DNA of 64,000 nt. Origin: Halichoerus grypus. Lineage: Eukaryota; Chordata; Mammalia; Carnivora; Phocidae. The stretch is from NCBI RefSeq assembly GCF_964656455.1, contig NC_135718.1, positions 54,961,008 through 55,025,007 of the forward strand, in the 5' to 3' direction. Positions 34,063 to 43,850 of this stretch are shown one piece after another; the first letter of the stretch is position 1; the number at the start of each line of letters is the position of its first letter. A program made the position numbers and the translations under genes. The notes beneath the pieces are model-generated. The model searched no databases. It was not told the DNA's origin and saw only the letters and a program-made list of their open reading frames with translations.

Positions 34063-34429
34063 AGAGAATGTCTTTATTCGTAGGAAATACACAATGAAGT
34101 AGGGATGAAGGGCCATGGTATATGTATCTTACCCTCAGATAATTCAGAAAACAAATTGTGTGTGTGTGTATGTGCGCGCATCTGCGCGTGCAGGCAGAGA
34201 AGGCCCAGGCACAAAATGATAAAGCAAATAAGGTAAAATTTAACAACCGGTTAATCTTGGTGAAAGGTTATGTGGGGTTCTCTGTACTGTTTCTACCTTT
34301 GCAACTTTTTATAAGTAAGAAATTATTTCCAAGTAAAAAGAGTAACTTGAGAAAATCATATTTAAAATGTCCCCCAAGTAAAAAATTGTTACGCTGGAGG
34401 TCTAAAGAGAGACATACTAGTAGGTTCCA

Positions 34430-34645
34430 CTTGGATTAAGTTCAGGATCAGGTAAGTGAATCAGTGGTGAGAAAAACCAGGGGTTGATAAACTGGAAAGA
34501 GGCACAAGAGAGCCCTATGGGAATGCTTGAAATGTGCTCTGGCTTGATCTGGATGGAGGTCACAGGAGTGTTTACCTATGTGTTCATCTACCTGCACTTG
34601 AGGCATTTTGCTATATGTATATCTTTAAAAAAAAATTTGGTGCTT
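34430..34645 (+). mobile_element. Old L1 3' terminus (+)
   Basis: GGTCACAGGAGTGTTTACCT, GTTCATCTACCTGCACTTGA and a TGCTATATGTATATC end before an A run resemble L1 3' ends. Confidence 0.45.
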
Positions 34646-35009
34646 AATTAAAAAAACCACAGAAACAGAATGAGATCTATAACACAGTACCATTTACTTA
34701 TGTTAAGAATATGCGTGTAACATGCCAAAGTGGTCTAAAATGAAAAACAAAACAACCACAAAAAACAGAAAACCTTTCATCTGCCCAATGCAAGGCGCCC
34801 AAAAGAGGTAGGAGTCGGTTCTTGCCATTACTGATGGCCCGAGGTTGTGCAGGACTCAGGGGTGAGGCCCTGGCCCTGTCCTGGGCTGGGGTGGGAGGTC
34901 CCATGGTGTGTGGGCTGCTCGCAGAGTTCGAGCAAGGTGGAGGGGATGTTTGCATCCAGGGCAGCTCAGCCCTGGGCCTGTGTGTTGGGGCCTTGGCTCC
35001 TGGTTGTTG

Positions 35010-35245
35010 GCTACGTGCTCTGTGTCCAGCCACTGTTCTGAGTGCCTTGTATTAACTCTCTAAGCCTTACAACAACCCTGTTGGATAGGTGGTGGTATTT
35101 CCCTCTGCTGCCTCTAACAGTCGTGTCTGATGTTCACTGAGGACTGTGCAGAGCGCCTGCACTCCCCCGTTCATCCTCAAGCAGTCCCGTGAGGTACATC
35201 CTGTAATATGATGGTTAGTGATTTGTTTTAGGCTCACAGCTGTTA
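35010..35245 (-). repeat. MIR fragment(s) (-)
   Basis: GCCACTGTTCTGAGTGCCTT, GTATTAACTCTCTAAGCCTT, ACAACAACCCTGTTGGATAG and GTGGTGGTATTTCCCTCTG match reverse MIR. A second decayed copy follows from about 35130 (ACTGTGCAGAGCGCCTGC, CAGTCCCGTGAGGTACATCC). Confidence 0.7.
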
Positions 35246-35354
35246 ACGTGGCCTCCAGGGACTTGACCTGAAGACTGAGGGATCTTAAAGGTTAGGTGTG
35301 AGGCGCTGTAAAGTGTTCGCAAGAGTTAATGTAGCTGCTGCCTTGTTCTGCTCC

Positions 35355-35880
35355 TTTTTTTTTTCTTAATTGAGGTAAAACTCATGTGACATAAAATGAA
35401 CCATTTTAAAGTGTACAGTTCAATGGTATTTAGTACATCCACAGTGTTCTGCAACCATCACTTTACCTCGTTCCAAAGTAGTTTCCTCACCCCAAAGGAG
35501 ACCCTGCACCTGTTCCCCCAGCCCCTGGCAACCACTCATCTACTCTCGGTCTCCATGGAGGTGCACATTCTGGACCTTTCCTATAAATGGAATTGTACGC
35601 TATGTTAACTTTGGTGGTCTGGCTTCTTTCATTCAGCATCCTGTGTTTGAGATTCAGGGCATGTAGCAATGCTTCATTCCTTTTCCTGGCTGAATACTGT
35701 TCTGCTGTTTGGATATAACCACATTGAGTTTGTCCGCTTACCTGTGGCGGGACACTCAGCTGCTGGGGACATCTGTGCCCAAGTCCTTGTTTGAGCACCT
35801 GTTTTCCCTTGTTCCAGTTCTACCAGGAGTGGCCGTGCTGGGATACACGGCAGTGCTAACGTTTCACTGTATTTGGGGGG
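35355..35880 (-). mobile_element. L1 3' region fragment (-)
   Basis: TAATTGAGGTAAAACTCATG, ACCATTTTAAAGTGTACAGT, TCAATGGTATTTAGTACATC, CTTTCCTATAAATGGAATTG and CCTGGCTGAATACTGTTCTG are the reverse complement of an L1 3' end. It stops about 185 bases before the last LRRC20 exon. Confidence 0.75.
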
Positions 35881-36064
35881 GATGCTTCCCTGAATGTGGT
35901 TGTAATGGTGCAGTGGGCTCCGAGGGCCCCCCACCTGGGGCTGGGCGCCAGCTGCTAAGCCCCACGTGCAGTGGGTGATGGAGAGCTGTATCAGCGTCTT
36001 CCTGTTCCCCGTCCTTCTCTGCCTGCTTACCCCCGGCCCCCAACCTGTCCTCTCTCCTCAACAG

Positions 36065-36219
36065 ATGTACCTGTGGAGAAGCTGGCTTCCATGCCCGCCT
36101 TGCGCAGCATCAACCTCCGCTTCAACCCCCTGAGTGCTGAGGTGCGCGTCATCGCTCCGCCACTCATCAAGTTTGACATGCTCATGTCTCCTGAGGGCGC
36201 CCGGGCCCCCCCACCTTAG
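36065..36219 (+). CDS. LRRC20: LRRC20 terminal coding exon
   Basis: The exon starts after CTCTCCTCAACAG. Its first two bases complete an Asp codon with the G at 15250. It encodes 51 residues, opening DVPVEKLASMPALRSINLRF and closing SPEGARAPPP, with a TAG stop at 36217-36219. It carries the last LRR (LRSINLRFNPL) and a C-terminal tail (VRVIAPPLIKFDML) typical of LRRC20 orthologues. No frameshift or premature stop is visible, so the gene looks intact at this end. The phase-1 join to the previous exon leaves the LRR array in register. Confidence 0.95.
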
Positions 36220-37987
36220 GCCTCGCTCCTCTTGCCCACCCAGCAGGGGACAGAGGCCACCTGGGCTGGCACCCTGAGGGGAGGGAGTCCCACAGGCCCC
36301 TGGGAGGCCAAGCCTGGGGGGCTGGGGGTGGGTGGGCCAAAGAGCATGTGGTGGGAGGGGGCGCAGCTGGTCCAGGATAGATAGCTTAGAGCAGTAGTGG
36401 GCCCTGGATGCCCAGGAGGCGGAGGTGAGGTGGGGCTGGAGCCTGGACGCTGGGCACTCACAGCTTCCGTGCACATTTGGGCAGACCCCCACCCTCTCCG
36501 AGCCTTGTTATTTGGGAAGAGGGGCAGTGGTGGGGGGCCTCTGCCTCCTTTGAGCTCCTTGGAGGCTCTTTGGGCAACACATGCCTTCAAGTTACCCTCA
36601 CATCATCAGGCACCTTCCGAGCCCACAGATGGCCATCACCGAGCTCCTTCTGGGCCACTGTGGGTTTGAGGCCTTGTTGCTGGTGTTGAGAGCCAGCCGC
36701 TTCCCTGAGAGGAATAGGAGACAGCCTCCAGCTGTTTATTGCTTCCTGAGGACCGACCTGCAGGAGGCCCTCTACGGGGCCCCAGCCTCAGCCCTGTGGG
36801 TCTCTGGATTGGCGGGAGCCTGAACCAGGAGTCGTGGGAAAGCTGTGGAGCGAGTGCGGCCCTGTGCTTGGCGGGGGCTGAGAACGTTTATTAGGAGCCC
36901 AAGGCCCATCAGGTCAGCTCGGTCCTTCCTCGTGATGAAGACTTCAGCGGGGTAGGAAGTTCCCAGTGCACCTCAGGACAGACCAGGTGTGCCTGGCATC
37001 AGCCCTTGAGCCGCAGGAGAGGTGGCCCAAGAGAAGCAAAGCCAGTCGTGTCCGTGGCTCTGGTACAAGGTAATTGCCTACCACCACGGTCTGTGGCTGC
37101 CTCGTCACTGGTCCACCTGGGGGCAGAAGGCACTTTGGACCATTGGATTCGTGGCTGCCCAGCTCCCACGCCTCCACCCAAAAGCCCTGATGGCCTAGTC
37201 ATTTCTGGGCCCTCCACCTGGAGTCTAGGATGTGGCCAAGCCATAGGGCTGGGACTGAGGGCTTGCCCGGGACATGGGACTGCAGTGCTCCCACTGGGAC
37301 AGTACCTGGCAAACAGGGACAACTGATTTCCTACCAGGAAAGGGCCTGGGGCTCTTGCTTTCTGATAATATCTGTGGTGTGGAGAACTCCTGACTCCTGA
37401 CCTCTTGATGCCCTAGGTATCCACCTCCCACCTTCTCATCTGTGGAGCAAGCAGACTCAGAGCCCAGAGCCCACCTGGCCTGGCCCTTTGTCTTGGTCTG
37501 TGGAAGATACCTGAGACCCCAGGACGTGGGGCAGGCCAGGCCAGGCCATCCAAACCTACATCCACGCACCGGTAGCCTCTCTTCCACTCCCAGGGTTAAG
37601 CTTCTCTCAGCCCAGACCCTCATTCTCAGAATGCTGTGTTCCTTCTCCCCTCCCCAGCCCTGGGGCCTGCCCCTGCCCAGGCCCCCTGTCTCCTGGCAAG
37701 GACTGACAGGTTGGACCATTGTTGGCCCATCACTGAGTGCTCAGTGTCTCAAGAGATGCTGTGTTTAGTTGCTTATGTCATAAGGCCTGGTTCACCAAGC
37801 TCTGGGAAAGGGGTTTGCAGGGCAAGGAGGTCCGGATGGATCTTCAGGGCTGCAGGGCTCAGCTGTGGACAAGTGGGAACTATGGCCGAGTCCAGGCTGG
37901 CCTGGCCCCACCCACTCTGTGTCCCAGAGTCAAAGAAGAAGTGCACTTTTCTGATAGGCACAAAGGCACTGTGTGGCCAGAGCCGTG

Positions 37988-38147
37988 CAGTTCAGAGTCT
38001 GGTCTGTGGACCAGCAGCACTGGCATCCCTGGGACTTATTAGAAATGCAGAATCCCAGGCCCCAGCCAAGGCCTCCAGAATCAGAACCCGCATTTCAACA
38101 AGATCCCTAGGTGATTCCTATAAGCACTTTACCGTTTGAGAAGCCAG
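37988..38147 (+). mobile_element. MER5-like MITE in the LRRC20 3' UTR
   Basis: GCAGTTCAGAGTCTGGTCTG, TTATTAGAAATGCAGAATCC, CAGAATCAGAACCCGCATTT and CAACAAGATCCCTAGGTGAT match MER5A/B layout. Confidence 0.75.
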
Positions 38148-38580
38148 GGTCTAGGGGTGACCCTGGGGTTGTCCTTGGAGTGGAGGGTGGAGGTTCTTAG
38201 CCCTCCCCCTGCTACTCCAGGTTTCTGAGCCTGTGCTCACCCCCCTCCCTAGCCAGCCCTGGGACACCCCGGGGCTCTTAGATCTTTTCAGAGTCTGCGT
38301 GACTCTTGCAGCGAAGGGAATGACCTGAAGTCACCAGATGAGAGTTCGCCTGGCCCTCTGGACACTGCCTTTCTGGTTACCCTCTGCATACCCCTCTGCG
38401 TACCCAGCTCCTGCTCCCCCACGTCCTCACGTCAGGCCCTTGGAAGGGGTTGTTGCTTCTGGAAGTTGTTTTCTCCTCTGCTCGGAGAGTTTGCCCTTGC
38501 CTGTGTGGGAAAGCCTGAGCCGTGAGAGAAGCCCCCAGATCCGAGCCCACAGTGTAAATGAGCCCTTAGCTTCAGTCTGC

Positions 38581-38586
38581 AATAAA
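38581..38586 (+). terminator. LRRC20: Polyadenylation signal, probable LRRC20 end
   Basis: AATAAA is followed within 20-50 bases by a GT/T-rich tract (CTTGGTGCTGGGTTCATTC), the usual downstream element. Cleavage would fall near 38600. Confidence 0.65.
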
Positions 38587-38820
38587 GAACGCATTGGTTT
38601 CATCCGCCTGCTTGGTGCTGGGTTCATTCTTTCCACAGAGACCTCCCATTGCCTGGGTGTCAAACCTGAGGGGCTGCCTCTCTTGTTGAAAACTTGAGGT
38701 TCAAAAGGCACCACCCTGGGATGATACTCAGAATGTTGACAGGTGGGTGCCGAGGCGGCCAGGTAGAGGTGATGCATGGCCTAGAATTGTGCTATTGCAG
38801 GGCAGCCAGACCCCAGCCCC

Positions 38821-38840
38821 GGGGGTGGGGGGCGGGGGGG
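38821..38840 (+). other. G-run cluster (possible G-quadruplex)
   Basis: Three runs of five to seven G separated by single bases lie about 220 bases downstream of the probable LRRC20 poly(A) site. Long runs can supply four G-tracts, so quadruplex formation is possible. A role in transcription termination is inference. Confidence 0.45.
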
Positions 38841-38942
38841 ACGGCGACCACAGACCTGGGAAAGGATGAAGGCACCTGCCATCCCCCAGTTTCTCCCTTA
38901 CCGATGCGAGAAATTACACCGTTAGCAATTCATTCCTCAGGG

Positions 38943-39085
38943 TCTGTGGTTCTCAGAGAGAGGTCTCTGGACCAGCACACCCAAGGGAGCTGGTTAGACG
39001 TGCAAATTCTCGGCCCCAGCCCAGATCTCCAGAATCAGACACGGGGCAGGGCCGGCACTCTGCTCCAGCAAGCCTTCCGGGGGTT
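38943..39085 (+). mobile_element. MER5-like MITE
   Basis: TCTGTGGTTCTCAGAGAGAG, GGGAGCTGGTTAGACGTGCA and TCCAGAATCAGACACGGGG match the first two thirds of MER5. Confidence 0.65.
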
Positions 39086-39177
39086 CCGCTGCCAGCTCAA
39101 GTTAAGAGTTCGGAGTTCAAGTCGGGTTTTGTTTTCTAAATCTGAAATGCCAGCTGAGTTTGTCTTGAGTTGGGCCG

Positions 39178-39240
39178 GGCAGTGTCTAAGCATGTGGCAG
39201 ATCTTAACTCATTTAATCCTGTAACAACCCTAGCTGGCGC
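39178..39240 (-). repeat. MIR fragment (-), short
   Basis: CAGATCTTAACTCATTTAAT is followed by CCTGTAACAACCCTAGCTGG. Confidence 0.55.
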
Positions 39241-39944
39241 TCAGTTGGACAGATCCCGTTCTCTCTCCGGGCCGTTTCCTGTTGATAAGGGGGCTGCCCC
39301 AGAAGATCCTCAAAGGCCTCTCTGGAATACTTGATCCCTATTTCTCGATTCTGGGCCCTGCTGTGTCTGTCCCTTGTGGTTGAGCCTGGACACAGGCTGC
39401 CCACCCTCACCTCAAAGCTCAGACAGAGGACTCCATTTCTTCTGGTCAAACCCTGGCTCGCCAAAAATAGCACCAGATTGGCCCCTAGATCAGACAAAGC
39501 TCCAGAGTCCTCATGGCAAAGGAAGCTGTGCCTTGAGAGAGTTCAACTAGTGTGTCCCCATGGGAAGACAGAAGTCACAGTAGTTAGTTTTCGGAGTGTG
39601 GTTTCAGGTGGGCTTTCAATGCAGTGGGGGATGGACACCTTGACTAAGGCTGGGTGAGGATTATGGTCTGGTTTAGGATAGCAGACCCAGCAAGGGGCAT
39701 TTTGAGGCAAGGAAATCACAGAGTCTTAAGATGTAAACTCTGTTTTGATGCTATTTACCAAAGAATTAAGCCGTTTGTTCCTTTAAATGATTCAGGAAGC
39801 CCCCGGACTGAACAATAAAGTTATTTACAACTTCCCCTTCTTGGGCAGGAGTTTCCTGGAACGATACCATTATGTTGAAGAAGGGCAGGGGTATAACCAA
39901 GTCTTATGAATGTAGACAGTAAGCTGTGTGGGACTCGAGGGGTT

Positions 39945-40080
39945 TTTTAAGTAGTATTGAGATATAATTGACATATGATGTTATATTAGCTTCAAGTCTT
40001 CAAGTGTACAAGGTACTGATTCAATGTATGTAGATGTTGTGAAAAGAGTACCACCAGAAGTCTGGTAACATCCGTCACCA
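39945..40080 (-). mobile_element. L1 3' fragment (-)
   Basis: TATTGAGATATAATTGACAT, ATTAGCTTCAAGTCTTCAAG, TGTACAAGGTACTGATTCAA and CATCCGTCACCACACATAG match the reverse complement of a mammalian L1 3' end. Confidence 0.65.
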
Positions 40081-40394
40081 CACATAGAGGGTACTGATTC
40101 TCAGTCTCTCCAAAATACCACGGGGGACCCTAGAGCCCTGCTTTGGAGCTGCCCTTTTACACGAAACATGCCTGTTGCTTCTCAGAAAGCCTGCGCTGGC
40201 GTGGAGAGCGGTTTCTGGAAGGCTCTGCCCCAGAATGCCTGAGCGTAGCCCCGGGAGAGATGCTGAGGCCGGGACGGGCAGGGCCCGGGAGCAGCCAGAC
40301 CACGCTAGGGACCTGGTCTCAGGGCCAGTGGGCCCGACCCCTCCCTCAGAAAAGGGCCACAAGCCCAGCTGCTTTAGGTCTGGACAAGAGCATT

Positions 40395-40580
40395 CATTGG
40401 GCTCCTGCTGTGTATGAGCACTGGGCAGGCATGCGGATGTTTCTCATTCACTTTTAGGAGTCCCCCTCTTGGTGCCCGCCGTGCCGATGAGGAAACAGGC
40501 TTAGTTAGGGGGTTAGCATGGGCCTGGGAAGGAGCAGAGCTGGGGTTTGAACTGGGAGCCCAGCTCGGACAGGAGAAACA
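40395..40580 (-). repeat. MIR fragment (-)
   Basis: GGGCTCCTGCTGTGTATGAG, GATGAGGAAACAGGCTTAGT and GAGCTGGGGTTTGAACTGGG are diverged but collinear. A forward piece follows near 40645 (CTCCTCATCTGTGAAATGGG). Confidence 0.65.
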
Positions 40581-41338
40581 ATGGCTTTCCTCCAGCTCAC
40601 ACGTTTCTTCTCCCATCACGGTCCTGTGAAGAGGCCTCTCTGCGCCTTAACTCTCCTCATCTGTGAAATGGGTGCTACCCCTACCTGGCTTCCCTAATGT
40701 CAGAGGGGTTCACAGCAGACGGTGCGGGTAAGTAGCCCTCGGGGGACAGCGTCACATACATCTCGCATACCCAGGAGCTTCCTCTCCCATCCGAGCCCAG
40801 CCGCCTCATGGGGGTCCAGCTCTCACTGCTGAGAACCTCGAGTTGGTCGGAGCAGGGCCACGCTGCTTGTCACGCAGCCCCCCGGGGCACATCTGGGCGC
40901 TCGTGGGAGATTGACTCCCACAGGGCATGAGAAGACCAGACCCCCCCACTCACCCCACCTTCACAGTTGGGGGATCTCGGAAGCTCTGTCACAGGCCTTG
41001 GCTCGGGGCCAGCCGGGGCTCGTGATGTGCTATGCGTGTACATCCGAATTCTTACAGCCTAGGGGCCGGGGCACCCTCTCTCCTGTAGACCGGAAGCGCT
41101 TCAAGTAGGGTGTCTTCAAGGGTGGACGTGGCAGGGCTGGCCCAGGGCTGCCCCGTGGATGTCGCCCGGCACCAGGTACCTAGAGAACAATGTGAAGGGG
41201 CCCTGGAGTTGTGCAAGGCGTGGTGCTGGGTTTCGACCACAGAGAGAATGGAGGTTCCCAAGCCCACCTTGAGCCCTGGTACGCCGGACTTGAAGCAGAA
41301 CCCACACCTCTCCTGCACTGCACCCAGGGAGGCCTTTT

Positions 41339-41566
41339 ATTTTTTTTATTTTAATTTTTATTTTATTTTATTTTTTTAAGATTGATTTATTTATCTTAGA
41401 GAGAGCATGAGCGGGAGGGGCAGATGGAAAGGGAGAGAGAATCTCAAGCAGACTCTGCGCTGAGCACGGAGCCCCACGTGGGGCTTGATCTCACGGGCCT
41501 GAAATCACAACCTGAGCCAAAACCAAGAGTCGGATGCTTAACCGACGGTGCCACCCAGGCGCCCCC
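41339..41566 (-). mobile_element. CAN-SINE (-) with long mixed T/A tail
   Basis: A TTTTATTTTATTTTTTTAAG tail is followed by GATTGATTTATTTATCTTAG, TGGGGCTTGATCTCACGGGC and an inverted head GCCACCCAGGCGCCCC. Confidence 0.95.
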
Positions 41567-41574
41567 AGAAGGTC

Positions 41575-41835
41575 CTTTCAAATCCTGAATCACTCATCTG
41601 CCCAAGTTCTTCAGGGGCTCTCCATGGCACTTCAACATAACAGCCAAGTCCTTATAACGGTTTTCGAGCCTGATGTTTTCTTCCCTCCATCGTTGCTTGT
41701 TTCATGCTTCCGGCTCCTTCACCACACTCCGGGCACACTGGCTTCCGCGGTTCCTCTAATACTCCAGGTCACACGTGCCTCAGGGCCTTTGCATCTCACC
41801 AAGGAAGTCTGCTTCCCAAGGACTGACAAGCAATA
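41575..41835 (+). repeat. L2 fragment (+)
   Basis: TCAGGGGCTCTCCATGGCAC, CCTTCACCACACTCCGGGCA, CACTGGCTTCCGCGGTTCC and GTGCCTCAGGGCCTTTGCAT follow L2 order. Confidence 0.75.
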
Positions 41836-42094
41836 GGACACCCATCCCTCACAAGTCATGGTACCGTGGCTGGGGCTTTTCCTCAGTGGGGTGGCCAGTA
41901 GCTAGTAAGCACAAGCTGAGAGAGCAGGGGCAGTCTCCCAGGAACCCCCCCAGCCTGCCACTATGCCTGAAGTCCCACCAGCATGAGACCACTGCCCTTG
42001 GTTAGGCTCTCCCTGTGATCTTATGCCAACCCCTCTCAGGATGTGAAGTGGGTTCCCTCGAGACAGAGCTGAGAGCTTGCACGGGCCCTCGCCA

Positions 42095-42475
42095 CTCCAA
42101 GTGTGGTCCTCAGGCCGGCAGCATCAACAGCACCTGGGGATGTGTTGGAACTGCAGAGGATAGTTCCCACCCCAGAACTTCTTTTTTTTTTTTTTTTTTA
42201 AGATTTTATTTATTTATTTGACAGAGAGAGAGACAGCGAGAGAGGGAACACAAGCAGGGGGAGTGGGAGAGGGAGAAGCAGGCTTCTCATGGAGCAGGGA
42301 GCCCAACGTGGGGCTTGATCCCAGGTCCCTGGGATCATGACCCGAGCCAAAGGCAGATGCCCAACGACTGACCCACCCAGGTGCCCCCTGCCCCAGAACT
42401 TCTGAGTCAGAATCGCATTTTAACAAGACCCTCCGGTGATCTGTGGGCACGATCAAGTTTGAGAGCCGAGCTCTC
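42095..42475 (+). mobile_element. MER5-like MITE split by a CAN-SINE
   Basis: The left part has CTCCAAGTGTGGTCCTCAGG and CATCAACAGCACCTGGGGAT. The right part has GAGTCAGAATCGCATTTTAA and CAAGACCCTCCGGTGATCTG. The SINE at 42183-42390 lies between them. Confidence 0.75.
42183..42390 (-). mobile_element. CAN-SINE (-) with perfect 13 bp target duplication
   Basis: A T tail, AAGATTTTATTTATTTATTT, TGGGGCTTGATCCCAGGTCC and an inverted head CACCCAGGTGCCCC are present. CCCCAGAACTTCT occurs on both sides (42170-42182 and 42391-42403). Confidence 0.95.
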
Positions 42476-42563
42476 GACGACTGAGACCCCATCTCACCTT
42501 CTCCAAGTCCCGGTGGTATGTGGTGCCAAGGTGTAATTTTCAGAAGCTAAAAACATGCGTCTT

Positions 42564-42774
42564 GGGGCGCCTGGGTGGCTCAGTCGGTAAGCGTCTGCCT
42601 TTGGCTCAGGTCGTGATCCCAGGGTCCTGGGATCGAGCCCCACATCGGGCTCCCTGCTCGGCGGGAAGCCTGCTTCTCCCTCTCCCACTCCCCCTGCTTG
42701 TGTTCCTGCTCTCGCTGTCTCTCTCTCTGTCAAAAAATAAATAAAACCTTAAAAAAAAAAAAATAAATTTAAAA
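42564..42774 (+). mobile_element. CAN-SINE (+)
   Basis: GGGGCGCCTGGGTGGCTCAG, CAGGTCGTGATCCCAGGGTC, GGGATCGAGCCCCACATCGG, a TC block and an AAAAAATAAATAAAACC tail are present. It lies only about 170 bases from the minus-strand SINE at 42183, giving an inverted SINE pair. No clear target duplication was seen. Confidence 0.95.
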
Positions 42775-43214
42775 AGACCACTGGAGTCAGCTTGCTACTT
42801 CATACGACACGGGTCAGCGTCCTCCAGCGCAATAAATAGTCACATTGGGGCTGACGTTTTTCCTGCTGGACACAAATCCACAAATTCACTTGTACTTCTC
42901 AGAGTCTATGCCCTTGATTGATGGTAACTAACAAAACCACAGCGGTACATTCTCAGGGGCCAGCCTGTTAACCAGCGCTTCGAGCATGCACTTAGCCATC
43001 TTGGCCTCATCTCTAGGTTTGGGTAAGATTTCCTAATGACAGATTCCCCTGGGAAGGCGTGAATATTCCCGGGACCAAACAGATTACCAGCTCTGTGTTT
43101 CTGTTAAAGGATCCAAAGCTTGAGGGGAAAGGAGAGAACTAGCGCTGCCAAAAGGAAGAGAGCGGGGACAGAAAAAAAAAACAAAGGAGGTGAAAGTAAA
43201 ATAAAAATATACAC

Positions 43215-43405
43215 TAGCAGCTTACCATGTGTGTGACTATGCCGAGTACTTCCCATTTCTTCCCCACTTAATCCCCGGAGCAACGTCTGAGCCAGCTAAT
43301 ACTTGTATTTATATCTTCTGGATGAGGACACTGAGGACTGGAGGAGACCGGGAACCTGGCTAAGGTCAGACAGCTCGACTGGTGTCCAAACCCAGACCTT
43401 GTGAT
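43215..43405 (-). repeat. MIR fragment (-)
   Basis: CACTTAATCCCCGGAGCAAC, TCTGGATGAGGACACTGAGG and AGGTCAGACAGCTCGACTGG match reverse MIR. Confidence 0.65.
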
Positions 43406-43744
43406 GTTTCTTAGAATTGGTGTCCGGGGCCCCGGAAAATGGTTTACCAAGCCCCCACCTAACCTGGAGGAGGCCCCTGGGCTGCCTCCAGAAAGCTGCC
43501 CACCTTTCCCAAGAGGCTTCAACACCTTTCCCACACACATGTTCTTCCTGACCCTGGGGAGCCTGACCGGAACCCCACTTTGATCCAGAAGCCTACAGCA
43601 CCACCACCCAGGGTGCAGGACCCTGGCCAGAGAGCTGGGGCTCCCCGGGGTGCTGCCCAGCCCCTCCTCAAGAAGAGAGACTTCTTACCCCGGGTTCTCC
43701 AGAGGACAAGGTAAACTGTCAGAGTAAGAAAGCTCTGGTCCGAA

Positions 43745-43850
43745 CCTCCCCTATGTTATAGGTGGAAACACTGAGTTCCAGAGGGAGTGTCCCAAAGGGC
43801 ACGTGGAGTGACTTGCCCAAGAACGTGTAAGAGCGGGTGGCAGAGCCCAG
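43745..43850 (-). repeat. MIR fragment (-)
   Basis: ATAGGTGGAAACACTGAGTT, GAGTGACTTGCCCAAGAACG and AAGAGCGGGTGGCAGAGCCC follow MIR order. Confidence 0.65.

Larger units (their letters stand above)
33045..34345 (+). mobile_element. Ancient LINE 3' end, split by two CAN-SINEs
   Basis: Three collinear blocks (about 33045-33494, 33607-33874 and 34078-34345) read as one old L1-type 3' untranslated region. They contain AATTACACGGTGGAGAAATC, CATGAGGAAGCACCAGACAA, CATATGTTAGGTAAGGG, TTGCAACTTTTTATAAGTAA and an AAATTATTTCCAAGTAAAAA end. A 74-codon open frame at 33113-33337 lies in it and is not a gene. Confidence 0.6.
15251..36064 (+). other. LRRC20: LRRC20 last intron (20.8 kb)
   Basis: The intron is bounded by GTGAGC at 15251 and CTCAACAG ending at 36064, and it joins the two LRRC20 exons in frame (G + AT = Asp). 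It holds MIR, L2, MER5-like, L1 and CAN-SINE elements listed separately. Long unique stretches at about 17000-19800, 22600-24000, 25000-26600, 26760-28360 and 29320-32150 show no exon I recognise. They do include the ERE palindrome at 27922 and the protein-like minus-strand segment at 17686-17832. Confidence 0.9.
36220..38604 (+). other. LRRC20: LRRC20 3' UTR (inferred)
   Basis: From the stop codon to the first AATAAA on the plus strand (38581) there is no other polyadenylation hexamer that I see, giving a UTR of about 2.4 kb. It is GC-rich and contains a MER5-like MITE at 37988-38147. Extent is inferred from the signal only; transcript data were not available. Confidence 0.6.

Noticed and set aside
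39814..39819. AATAAA as an alternative LRRC20 poly(A) signal
   Set aside because: It lies 1.2 kb beyond a better-placed signal with a GT-rich downstream element. Without transcript evidence it is not supported.
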